DNA of 59,762 nt from Bacteroidales bacterium (GTDB lineage: Bacteria > Bacteroidota > Bacteroidia > Bacteroidales > WCHB1-69), in assembly GCA_017506175.1 (NCBI GenBank), contig JAFVNW010000063.1:1-59762 (forward strand), in the 5' to 3' direction. Position numbers and translations under genes: made by a program. Below, one piece after another: positions 1 to 8,417 of this stretch; the stretch's first letter is position 1, and each line of letters starts with the position of its first letter. The notes below the pieces were generated by a model, which worked only from the letters and a program-made list of their open reading frames with translations, made no database searches and was not told where the DNA came from.

Positions 1-51
1 AAGAAAAAGAAGAAAAAGAAGAAAAAGCAACAAACAAGCACCAATACATAA
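1..51 (+). CDS. C-terminal end of an upstream gene (lysine-rich tail, partial)
   Basis: Frame 1 is open from the window edge to a TAA at 49-51. It encodes nine lysines, then QQTSTNT and the stop, two bases before the next ATG at 54. This would be the basic tail of a gene that starts outside the window and is co-directional with the ABC transporter. The DNA is also a near-perfect tandem repeat of the 9-mer AAGAAAAAG (three copies, 1-27). A non-coding purine tract is an alternative; only the tail is visible, so no function can be named. Confidence 0.4.
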   Translation, partial: KKKKKKKKKQQTSTNT

Positions 52-53
52 AC

Positions 54-983
54 ATGATTGAAGTTCAACATATTAGCAAGTGTTTCCAACAAAACAAAGC
101 CTTGGACGACCTTTCGTTGTCCATCGCCGAAGGTCGCATCTTCGGTCTGTTGGGACCCAACGGAGCGGGTAAAACCACGCTCATCCGTCTGCTCACCCGC
201 ATCTCCATACCCGATAGCGGCGAGATCATTTTCAAAGGTCACCCTCTGACCGATGAAGATGTCTCCCTTATCGGCTACCTGCCCGAAGAACGCGGTCTTT
301 ACAAGAAAATGAAGGTCTCCGAACAGGCCATCTACTTTGCCCAACTGCGCGGCCTCTCCAAATCGGAAGCCAGCCGACGACTCAAATTCTGGTTCAAGAA
401 ATTTGAGATTGAATCCTGGTGGAACAAAAAGGCTGAAGAGCTCTCCAAGGGCATGCAACAGAAAATCCAATTCATCGTGACCGTTATCCACGAACCCTCT
501 TTTCTCATCTTCGATGAACCTTTCTCCGGATTTGACCCCATCAATGCGGAGATGTTGAAAAAAGAGATTTTGGAGCTGGCAGACAAGGGAGCCACCATCA
601 TTCTTTCCACCCATAACATGGCCTCTGTGGAGGAGATCTGCGATGACATCGTGCTGATCAACCATGGAAAGAATGTGCTTCATGGACAACTGAACGAAGT
701 GAAACGCCGTTTCCGCCAGAACCGATTCCGCATTCAACTGGAAAAATCAGACACTGCGGATTTTTCTTTTGTCAATGAAGAAAATTCATTGTTTCACGTT
801 ATTGATAGAAATGATGATGACTTCTCTACGTTTTTTGAGCTGCAACTGAACAGTGAAGGGTGCGCCAACCAAGTGTTAGAGTCCTTCATCCAACACGGGA
901 ATGTATTGTCTTTCAACGAAATACTCCCTTCCATGAATGACATTTTCATTCGGACGGTAAATACATTGAACCATCAACAGTGA
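54..983 (+). CDS. ABC transporter ATP-binding protein (NatA-like)
   Basis: This is the nucleotide-binding subunit of an ABC exporter, 309 residues. Visible motifs are Walker A GPNGAGKT (residues 34-41), a signature LSKGM (130-134, in place of canonical LSGGQ), Walker B FLIFDEP (150-156) and the H-loop His187 in STHNM. The roughly 90 residues after the ATPase core match the accessory C-terminal domain common in NatA/drug-export ATPases. The permease follows after 33 bases on the same strand, so the two form an ATPase-permease pair. Substrate is unknown; Na+ export (NatAB) is the best-known precedent but is not proven here. Confidence 0.9.
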   Translation: MIEVQHISKCFQQNKALDDLSLSIAEGRIFGLLGPNGAGKTTLIRLLTRISIPDSGEIIFKGHPLTDEDVSLIGYLPEERGLYKKMKVSEQAIYFAQLRGLSKSEASRRLKFWFKKFEIESWWNKKAEELSKGMQQKIQFIVTVIHEPSFLIFDEPFSGFDPINAEMLKKEILELADKGATIILSTHNMASVEEICDDIVLINHGKNVLHGQLNEVKRRFRQNRFRIQLEKSDTADFSFVNEENSLFHVIDRNDDDFSTFFELQLNSEGCANQVLESFIQHGNVLSFNEILPSMNDIFIRTVNTLNHQQ

Positions 984-1016
984 AGCATCTAAGCTAGTTA
1001 TTTAATCCGTTTGACC

Positions 1017-2348
1017 ATGAGCAAAGTCTCCGTTATTATAGCCCGCGAATATTTAGCGCGCGTCAAAAAGAAGTCCTTCATCTTCACAACGCTGTTCTTC
1101 CCTATCATGATGGCAGCACTGATTCTACTCCCCCTCTATATCGCAAACAAAGCCGATAAAAACTGCACCATCTATGTGCTGGATGATAACGACTATTTTA
1201 TCAATAAATTCCATAATACCAGTAAGTTAACTTTTGTTTATCCAGGTGATGAGCTGAATGTTCTGCAAAAAAAGTGCATCAATGGCGAATGTGACGCGGT
1301 ACTTCACATCCTGAGCGGCAGCCAGTCCAATCAGGCCAACCTCTATTACTACGAAGAACCTCCGATGTCACTGAAAGGGAAAATCACAGAACAGATGGAC
1401 CAAATCCTCTTCGACCGCTCTATAGTTGATACTTTTCATATTGACCTACAAAAATTCAAGGTAATAAAAGAGGTTTCACGCAGCTCTATCGCCACCCTTC
1501 AAATTGACAAAAACGGACAAGCGGAGAAACACACCGTGGAAATCAACCGCATTGTCGGCATGATCTGTGGCATGCTAATCTACATATTTGTTTTTTTGTA
1601 CTCCTCCATCATCATGCGCAGCACCATTGAAGAGAAAACAAACCGCATCGCCGAAATCATCGTTTCCTCCGTCAAGCCCTTCCAGTTTATGATGGGTAAA
1701 ATCATCGGCGTATCCTTGGTCGGAATTACTCAATTCGTACTGCAGATCATCTTTGTATTAGTCTTGCTAACAGGGGCACAATTCGTTGTACCACAACTAA
1801 TTAACGAGAAACAAGTAACAGAAATGAGCGCAGTGACCAACATGAATACCAATTCGGAACTGATTAGTGAAGATGCGACCATTAACACTCAAGACGATAT
1901 ATTCGGCGACATCTCCTCTTTCTATACCTTCCCCTTCAAGACCATACTCTTCAGCTTCTTCTTCTATTTCCTCTTCGGCTATCTGATGTATGCCTCGTTA
2001 TATGCCGGACTGGGATCCGCCACCGACAATGAGACCGACTCCAACCAACTCATCATGCCCGTCAGTCTTCCCCTGATCATCACGTTCATTGTCATTATGA
2101 TGGGACTGGGGCCGGAACATACTGTCATTCGCTGGTTGTCCATCATTCCGTTCACCTCGCCGATTGCCATGCTGTACCGGTTGCCGTCAGGCGTGCCGGT
2201 TTGGGAATTCACACTTTCTATAGTCCTGCTGGTCGCCACCTTCATCGGTTGCGTTTGGTTCTCTGCCAAAATTTACCGCATCGGACTACTGAGCTACGGC
2301 AAAAAAGTGACGTGGGCAGAGCTGATCCGCTGGGTGAGAATCCGATAA
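1017..2348 (+). CDS. ABC-2 type transporter permease (NatB-like)
   Basis: This is the membrane partner of the preceding ATPase, about 443 residues. One N-terminal membrane helix (about residues 22-42) is followed by a large extracytoplasmic domain of roughly 140 residues. Five or so helices then sit in the C-terminal half, with a second hydrophilic loop between them. This is the ABC2_membrane_3/NatB arrangement. An in-frame TTG lies at 1011, but the ATG at 1017 (MSKVSVII) is the more natural start. The substrate cannot be read from the sequence. Confidence 0.87.
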   Translation: MSKVSVIIAREYLARVKKKSFIFTTLFFPIMMAALILLPLYIANKADKNCTIYVLDDNDYFINKFHNTSKLTFVYPGDELNVLQKKCINGECDAVLHILSGSQSNQANLYYYEEPPMSLKGKITEQMDQILFDRSIVDTFHIDLQKFKVIKEVSRSSIATLQIDKNGQAEKHTVEINRIVGMICGMLIYIFVFLYSSIIMRSTIEEKTNRIAEIIVSSVKPFQFMMGKIIGVSLVGITQFVLQIIFVLVLLTGAQFVVPQLINEKQVTEMSAVTNMNTNSELISEDATINTQDDIFGDISSFYTFPFKTILFSFFFYFLFGYLMYASLYAGLGSATDNETDSNQLIMPVSLPLIITFIVIMMGLGPEHTVIRWLSIIPFTSPIAMLYRLPSGVPVWEFTLSIVLLVATFIGCVWFSAKIYRIGLLSYGKKVTWAELIRWVRIR

Positions 2349-2361
2349 TTTTTTAGGAATT

Positions 2362-2380
2362 TTGCAGCTTTATTCTGCAA
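2362..2380 (+). other. Short hairpin before argS
   Basis: TTGCAG and CTGCAA form a 6-bp stem around a 7-base loop, 13 bases after the permease stop. No U-tract follows, so it is not a classical terminator. The bases just before it (GAATTTTGCAG) are one mismatch from a Bacteroidota -7 promoter box, so the site may instead mark the argS promoter. Confidence 0.3.
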
Positions 2381-2433
2381 CGCAAATTAAAATCGAACTA
2401 TTGATAAGTTAATTAAAAAAATCTCAGGATAAA

Positions 2434-4209
2434 ATGAAGATAAAAATCGCACAAACTCTATCGAAGGCCCTTCACGAACTCTATCAAATCGACTGGCAGA
2501 CAGACACTTCCATTATACAAAACACAAAAAAAGAATTTGAAGGCGATTTCACGATTGTGGTATTCCCATTTGTGAAAATGGCGCACAAATCGCCCGAGAT
2601 GGTCGCCAACGAACTCGGCCAATACTTTACCCAGAAGCTCCACTGCAGTTTCAACGTAGTGAAGGGATTCCTGAACCTCATGTTCCCCGACACTTTATGG
2701 CTTGATTTTCTGCGCGAAAACAGCAGAAATCTGCAATTCGGCTATGTTAAAACGGCAGAAAACGAACCCGTCACTCTCATTGAATTTTCATCCCCGAACA
2801 CCAACAAGCCGCTGCACCTTGGTCACATCCGCAACAATCTGCTCGGCGATTCCGTTTCCCGCATTCTTTCCGCCTGCGGCAAAAATGTAGTCAAAGTCAA
2901 CTTGGTGAACGACAGAGGAATACACATCTGCAAATCAATGTTGGCTTGGCAGAAATTCGGGAATGGCGAAACCCCTGAATCCTCGCACACCAAAGGCGAC
3001 CACCTTGTAGGCAAGTACTACGTAGAATTTGACAAGCACTACAAGGCGCAAATCAAAGAGTTAGAGGAGAAGGGCGTTTCCAAGGAGGATGCGGAAAAAC
3101 AGGCACCGCTGATGGTGGAAGCGCAAGATATGCTCCGCCGCTGGGAAAACAACGACCCCGAAGTGCGCGCTTTATGGAAGCGAATGAATAACTGGGTATA
3201 TGAGGGTTTTGATTTGACTTACAAGCAGTTAGGAATCTCGTTCAACAAAATTTATTACGAATCGCAAACCTATCTGCTCGGAAAAGCGTTGGTGGATGAA
3301 GGTCTGAAAAAAGGAGTATTCTATCATCGAAACGACCAAGCCGTCTGTGTGGACTTGCACGACAAAGGGCTGGATGAGAAGGTGCTCCTCCGCTCCGATG
3401 GCACCTCCGTATATATGACGCAGGATTTGGGAACGGCGCAACTCCGCTACGAAGAGTTCCATCCGCAAAAAATGATTTATGTAGTTGGAAATGAGCAGAA
3501 TTACCACTTCGATGTTTTGAAAATAGTGTTGGGCGAGAAGTTGGACAAGACGTTCGGCAAAGCGATCTACCACCTCTCCTATGGCATGGTGGAACTGCCG
3601 AATGGCAAGATGAAATCACGCGAAGGCACTGTGGTGGATGCCGATGATTTGATGGAGGAGATGATTTTCCAAGCAAAAGAAAAGACCTCCGAACTAGGAA
3701 AGAACGCGGTGGAAAACGTCAACGAGCTGTATGAAATGATCGGATTGGGCGCGCTCAAGTATTTCATTCTCAAAGTTGACCCGAAGAAAAACATGCTCTT
3801 CAACCCTGAGGAATCCATTGATTTCAACGGGAATACGGCTCCGTTCATCCAATATACGCACGCACGCATCAAGTCGCTGCTCCGCAAGGCTGCCGACAAT
3901 GGCATCGATTATGCCCTCGATTCCGCTTCAGTAAATTCTGCCGAAAAGTCGGAAAAAGACCTGATTAAGTCACTGTACGAATTTCCGCAGGTGGTGCAAC
4001 AAGCGGGCGACACCATGAGCCCCGCGCTGATTGCCAACTACATCTTCGCCCTCGCGCAAAACTTCAACAGTTTCTACCAGGAGACGCCCATTTTCAAAGA
4101 AGAAGACACTGGCAAGCGCGGGCTCCGACTGCAAATTTCCGAACTCACCGCACTGGTTATCAAAAACGGCATGTCACTGCTCGGAATTGGTGTTCCTGAA
4201 AAGATGTAA
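2434..4209 (+). CDS. argS: Arginyl-tRNA synthetase
   Basis: Class I aminoacyl-tRNA synthetase charging tRNA-Arg, 591 residues, a normal length. An N-terminal tRNA-recognition domain is followed by the catalytic core, with the HIGH signature as HLGH (residues 128-131) and a KMSKS-loop equivalent KMKSREG (392-398), typical of many ArgRS. The C-terminal third is the DALR anticodon-binding domain. The stop (TAA, 4207-4209) is one base before the ATG of rsgA, so the two are probably co-transcribed. Confidence 0.97.
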   Translation: MKIKIAQTLSKALHELYQIDWQTDTSIIQNTKKEFEGDFTIVVFPFVKMAHKSPEMVANELGQYFTQKLHCSFNVVKGFLNLMFPDTLWLDFLRENSRNLQFGYVKTAENEPVTLIEFSSPNTNKPLHLGHIRNNLLGDSVSRILSACGKNVVKVNLVNDRGIHICKSMLAWQKFGNGETPESSHTKGDHLVGKYYVEFDKHYKAQIKELEEKGVSKEDAEKQAPLMVEAQDMLRRWENNDPEVRALWKRMNNWVYEGFDLTYKQLGISFNKIYYESQTYLLGKALVDEGLKKGVFYHRNDQAVCVDLHDKGLDEKVLLRSDGTSVYMTQDLGTAQLRYEEFHPQKMIYVVGNEQNYHFDVLKIVLGEKLDKTFGKAIYHLSYGMVELPNGKMKSREGTVVDADDLMEEMIFQAKEKTSELGKNAVENVNELYEMIGLGALKYFILKVDPKKNMLFNPEESIDFNGNTAPFIQYTHARIKSLLRKAADNGIDYALDSASVNSAEKSEKDLIKSLYEFPQVVQQAGDTMSPALIANYIFALAQNFNSFYQETPIFKEEDTGKRGLRLQISELTALVIKNGMSLLGIGVPEKM

Positions 4210-4210
4210 T

Positions 4211-5152
4211 ATGGCAACAATCAATGGATTAGTGATGCAATCCACCGGGAGTTGGTACGATGTACGCACCAACAGCGGGGAGATTGTCTCTTGTCGGCTG
4301 CGCGGGCAATTCCGCATCAAGGGCATCAAGACAACCAATCCCATCGTGGTGGGCGACCGCGTGGAGTTCATCATTGAAGCGGACGGCTGCGGCTACATCA
4401 CCCACATCGAGCCGAGGAAGAACTACATCGACCGCAAATCCACCAACCTGTCGAAAATCAGCCACATCATCGCGGCCAACATCGACCAGGCTTTTTTAGT
4501 TGTAACAATGAAAGAGCCTCGCACCTCACTCGGATTCATCGACCGCTTTCTGCTCGCCGCCGAAGGTTTTCGCATTCCCACACATTTGGTTTTCAACAAG
4601 ATGGACATCTACTCGGAAGCTGAAAAAGAGAGTGTAGAGGCGGTTCGCCAGATTTACGAGAAAATCGGCTACCCTACCCTGCTCACTTCAACAAAGACAG
4701 GTACCGGAATTGAAAAACTGAAATCGCTGATGAGCGGAAAGGTGTCGCTTTTCAGCGGGCACTCCGGTGTAGGCAAGTCCGCCATTATCAATACGATAGA
4801 TGCCAGCCTGAATTTACGTGTCGGCGCGATTTCAGACGTACACAACAAGGGCAAGCACACAACCACCTTCGCCGCAATGTTCCAAGTAGCCGACGGCTTC
4901 ATCATCGACACGCCCGGCATCAAGGAGTTCGGCCTCATACAATACAAGCCCGACGAAATACGCGACTATTTCCGCGAAATACGCAGTTTTAACAACCAAT
5001 GCAGATTTAACAACTGCTCGCACACCCACGAGCCTGGCTGCAAAGTGCAAGAAGCTGTCGCCAACGGCAAAATCGCTCCCAGCCGCTACGAAAACTACCT
5101 CGCTATCCTCAACGGCGACGATATGAAAATAGAAGAGTGGAAACTGAAGTGA
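4211..5152 (+). CDS. rsgA: Ribosome small subunit biogenesis GTPase RsgA
   Basis: Circularly permuted GTPase acting in late 30S maturation, 313 residues from the ATG at 4211. An open frame extends upstream to 4031 but only overlaps argS, so that start is rejected. Motifs occur in the permuted order: G4 NKMD (129-132), then G1 GHSGVGKS (183-190), then G3 DTPG (233-236). An OB-fold-like N-terminus precedes them. The C-terminal zinc site is complete: Cys264, Cys269, His271 and Cys277 (C-x4-C-x-H-x5-C). It ends six bases before the stop of the convergent lipoprotein gene. Confidence 0.96.
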   Translation: MATINGLVMQSTGSWYDVRTNSGEIVSCRLRGQFRIKGIKTTNPIVVGDRVEFIIEADGCGYITHIEPRKNYIDRKSTNLSKISHIIAANIDQAFLVVTMKEPRTSLGFIDRFLLAAEGFRIPTHLVFNKMDIYSEAEKESVEAVRQIYEKIGYPTLLTSTKTGTGIEKLKSLMSGKVSLFSGHSGVGKSAIINTIDASLNLRVGAISDVHNKGKHTTTFAAMFQVADGFIIDTPGIKEFGLIQYKPDEIRDYFREIRSFNNQCRFNNCSHTHEPGCKVQEAVANGKIAPSRYENYLAILNGDDMKIEEWKLK

Positions 5153-5158
5153 GGAACA

Positions 5159-6865
5159 TTATCTCTTCTCTTCTTTGACTTCAAAGACTTCCTCCAATTC
5201 CCAATAACCGCGAATCGTAATGGATTTTTCAAATGCAATAATCCGTTCCGGCAACAATTTCCGACGATAGTTGCCCGTATCCCATTGCTCATTGCCATTC
5301 CGATCCTCAATTAACTTCAGACTATAATTACCAGCCAACAAGTTGTTGTAAGTCAACTCTTTACTCTCCGAAAGAATATCCACGGCCACCGGTTTTCCTT
5401 TGGAGTCCGACAATGTTGCAAGGTACTGGAATCCGTTGTCAGGCAAGATGTACTTCATTCTCAACGTACCATAATCCTTTTCCGTCTTAGTGGTAAAATC
5501 CAACTTGAGGGTATCACTTGCCAAGCCGTTATAGCCTTGGAAAACGGAATCACGGATGAGCAGCGAATAAACCACCTTCTCATCCACCTTCATCGGAAGC
5601 GGGAGCTCCATCACAAAACTATCTGGAACCGAGAACTTTAGATAGGATGTGTCGTTTCCCGAGTATTTGTGCTTGCTTACCAGCATTGCCTCAAATTCAT
5701 CCACGGGGCGAATAGGATAACCAAACTGAAGGAGAATTGTCTTATAGAGTTCTCCTTGATTTTTAGCACTGACGCTCAAGTATTTAGGCTTTGACTGACG
5801 CTGCCTGCCTGCTTTTTCCTTTCCTTTGAAAGGAGTAAGTTGCAAGGTATCGCAAACCGTGTCATTCACCGTCAGCGCAACACGAAGTGTATCCGAAATC
5901 GGCTCTTTCAAATACCAAGTGAGGGTATCGCCATGTAAGACTTCCCAATAATCGGGGACAGTGTCGGAGAGAAAGTTTTTCTGCAATTTTTTGATTGAAC
6001 TCTTGTAGAAAAACTCATATTTTCCCGCTTCCTTATTCTGCATTTTAACCAAAGCCTGAGTAGAATCCTTTTCGGTAAACAATTGAAGGGAGATGCTCGG
6101 ATACTCAACGGGGGCCGCATCTTTCAGGGAATCAACGTTCGCAGGGCTTGAGGTGGAATCCGTGACCGTAGTATTCTTAGTATCAGGAATATAAATTGAG
6201 GAGTAGCATTCATCAGCAAATGCGATCGACTCATTGGGTAAATCAAAAATCAGGTTGTTGTTGATATCCTTGAGGGCGAAAATCTTGAAATCGCCGCTCT
6301 TGATATTCTTAATTGTGAATGAGCCGTCCTTTCGGGTCTTGGTGACGAACTGCGGTCGGGTGGTAAGCGGCAGGGAATCAACATTTTCCGAATAAGCGAA
6401 GACAAAGCAGTCGCTAACAGGCTGGCCTGTCAGCGCATCCGTCACCTTGCCGCGAAGCTGCATGGAATCCACGTAATCCCCCGTTGAAAATGCATAATTG
6501 TAGTAGGGAATCGGATTCCCCTCGGTGAAGTCGCGAATACAATCTGCAAAACCGAAATTGTAGGTTCGATCGGGCTGTAGCGTGTCCAGAATTTTAATTG
6601 TCAAAGTTTTGCCTGAGAGTGTAAATGTCGGCTGATGCTCAAGAGGGGGGGAAATCAGCACATTTTCCATCGTGTTTTCCAATGTGACAAACTCATTAAA
6701 GCTGATTTTGATTACATTGCCGGTAAAATGCGTCTGCCCGCTGGGTGGCACCTCCTTGACAACCTCCGGAGGCGTCACATCCTTCGGTCCACCGACCGGG
6801 GTCACGATTTTTGCACAGCCGGCCAAACAACAAATTGCAAAGAGAAACAGAATAATCCTGCGCAT
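5159..6865 (-). CDS. Ig-like domain lipoprotein
   Basis: 568-residue predicted lipoprotein: signal peptide with lipobox LAGC, Cys17 being the acylated residue. The region after it (IVTPVGGPKDVTPP) is a hallmark of a Bacteroidota family with an N-terminal bacterial Ig-like (SbsA-type) domain. A carboxypeptidase-regulatory-like segment follows at about residues 135-200, then further beta-rich sequence. It is the last gene of a three-gene minus-strand operon; its ATG lies one base after the stop of the MltD-like gene. The role is unknown; an envelope or periplasmic function is inferred from the signal and neighbours. Confidence 0.8.
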   Translation of the reverse strand: MRRIILFLFAICCLAGCAKIVTPVGGPKDVTPPEVVKEVPPSGQTHFTGNVIKISFNEFVTLENTMENVLISPPLEHQPTFTLSGKTLTIKILDTLQPDRTYNFGFADCIRDFTEGNPIPYYNYAFSTGDYVDSMQLRGKVTDALTGQPVSDCFVFAYSENVDSLPLTTRPQFVTKTRKDGSFTIKNIKSGDFKIFALKDINNNLIFDLPNESIAFADECYSSIYIPDTKNTTVTDSTSSPANVDSLKDAAPVEYPSISLQLFTEKDSTQALVKMQNKEAGKYEFFYKSSIKKLQKNFLSDTVPDYWEVLHGDTLTWYLKEPISDTLRVALTVNDTVCDTLQLTPFKGKEKAGRQRQSKPKYLSVSAKNQGELYKTILLQFGYPIRPVDEFEAMLVSKHKYSGNDTSYLKFSVPDSFVMELPLPMKVDEKVVYSLLIRDSVFQGYNGLASDTLKLDFTTKTEKDYGTLRMKYILPDNGFQYLATLSDSKGKPVAVDILSESKELTYNNLLAGNYSLKLIEDRNGNEQWDTGNYRRKLLPERIIAFEKSITIRGYWELEEVFEVKEEKR

Positions 6866-6866
6866 T

Positions 6867-8417
6867 TTACTTATAAATTTTGAGTTTTTGCCCGACTACT
6901 AAACTATTAATGTTCTTTATACCGTTGTCTTTCGCAATTTTCTGGTAAGAAGTATGGTACTTGTTGGCGATAAAAATCAAAGTCTCGCCTTTTTTAACAG
7001 TATGAACTATGTAAGAAGGTGAAGATGAGGTTGAGGTTGAAGATGCGGATGACGACGAGGAGGCCTCTGTATCGGTTTTATCGGTCTTATCGGTGGCAGT
7101 TGAAGCGGGGGCCTTTGATTCATAGCCCACTACCAATTTCTGACCGGTTTTAACATAATTGCTTTTCATTCCGTTCATCTTTTTCAGTTCCTCTACCGAG
7201 ATGCCGTATTTGGTGGCCACCTTGGCCAATGTTTCGCCGCTTTTCACCGTATGGTATTTTTTGGTTCCCTGCGAGCCGCTGGCGGGCTTGCCGGTAAACG
7301 CGCTGACATACATCTGCAAGGGCTGGAAATAGGTGTCGTAGTCATAGCGGTAGATTGAATCCTCCAATGACATGAAGCGGATGATGTCTTTGCTTCGCAG
7401 TCGCAGCGCGTAATTTCCGCCTTCAAAAGCGGGAATCACCTTGCGCTTGTACTGCGGATTCAGCGCTTCAATCTCCTTTTCATCTATTCCAAGCACATGC
7501 GCAATCTGCTCAAAATGGACCTCTTTTTTCACGATGATCGTATCCACATCAGTCGGGATGCTGATGTTGGCCGGCTTGATTCCGTGTACTTTGTAATACT
7601 TCATCATATAAAAGGCGCCGATGTAGGCGGGGAAATAGTTCTGGGTTTCTTTCGGCAGAAAGCTGCGGATTTCCCAGAAAGTGTTTTTTCCGCCTGAACG
7701 CGCAATAGCCTTCCTGACATTGCCTGCGCCACAGTTGTAGGCGGAGATGGCAAGCCCCCAATCGTTGAAGATGCCATACAAATCGCGGAGATGCCGGGCG
7801 GCGGCATCGGTTGCCTTGTAAGGGTCGCGGCGGTCATCCACAAAACTGTTCGCCTTCAGTCCGTAGGTCTTTCCTGTGGTGTACATGAACTGCCAGATAC
7901 CCGTGGCGCCTGCAGGCGACACCGCAGTCGGATTCAAACTGGATTCAATGATGGTGAGATAAACCAACTCTTCGGGCAGGTCGTATTTGTCAAAGATCTC
8001 CTTCATCATCGGGTAATAATGCTGGGCAAGCCCCAGAATTGCAGAAGAGGATCGTTTGCGCTTATTCGCATATAATTCTATGTAATTGCGAACCGCAGGA
8101 CTATAACCCAACTGGACAATTCGGTTCATGCGATGCACCCGCGCCTCATAGACGGAATCCATATCAACTCCCTCGGTTTCCGCAATCTGCTCCTCATCCG
8201 AATAGGAAGAGAGGACGCTGGTGGAGTTTGCTCGCTCTCTTTTCACATAATATTCATTCAACATATTTTCCATCCCCTTGTCAAGCACCTTTTCATAATC
8301 AATCATATCCTGCGTTCTCGTTACGGCTTGAGGAGCCACGCTATCGTTCTGCGCTATCAGGGCAATGGTTATAAAAAGACATGAAAAAAGAGTCGCAAGT
8401 CGTGCTAAATACTTCAT
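6867..8417 (-). CDS. MltD-like lytic transglycosylase with LysM domains
   Basis: Secreted peptidoglycan-cleaving enzyme, 516 residues from the ATG at 8417 (MKYLARLATLF, then a signal peptide ending at IAQ). The SLT domain spans about residues 125-285; the likely catalytic acid is Glu158 in IIESSLNPTA, and the AYNCGAGNV motif is present. A degenerate LysM-like stretch follows, then two clear C-terminal LysM modules separated by a Ser/Thr-rich linker. A longer start at 8444 lies inside the preceding gene. The chosen ATG overlaps the upstream stop as ATGA (8414-8417), which implies translational coupling with the MORN-repeat gene. Confidence 0.92.
   Translation of the reverse strand: MKYLARLATLFSCLFITIALIAQNDSVAPQAVTRTQDMIDYEKVLDKGMENMLNEYYVKRERANSTSVLSSYSDEEQIAETEGVDMDSVYEARVHRMNRIVQLGYSPAVRNYIELYANKRKRSSSAILGLAQHYYPMMKEIFDKYDLPEELVYLTIIESSLNPTAVSPAGATGIWQFMYTTGKTYGLKANSFVDDRRDPYKATDAAARHLRDLYGIFNDWGLAISAYNCGAGNVRKAIARSGGKNTFWEIRSFLPKETQNYFPAYIGAFYMMKYYKVHGIKPANISIPTDVDTIIVKKEVHFEQIAHVLGIDEKEIEALNPQYKRKVIPAFEGGNYALRLRSKDIIRFMSLEDSIYRYDYDTYFQPLQMYVSAFTGKPASGSQGTKKYHTVKSGETLAKVATKYGISVEELKKMNGMKSNYVKTGQKLVVGYESKAPASTATDKTDKTDTEASSSSSASSTSTSSSPSYIVHTVKKGETLIFIANKYHTSYQKIAKDNGIKNINSLVVGQKLKIYK

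Noticed and set aside
1-27. AAGAAAAAG triplet as a CRISPR or regulatory repeat
   Set aside because: There are only three contiguous copies, no spacers, and the frame is open and lysine-coding up to a stop beside the next gene.
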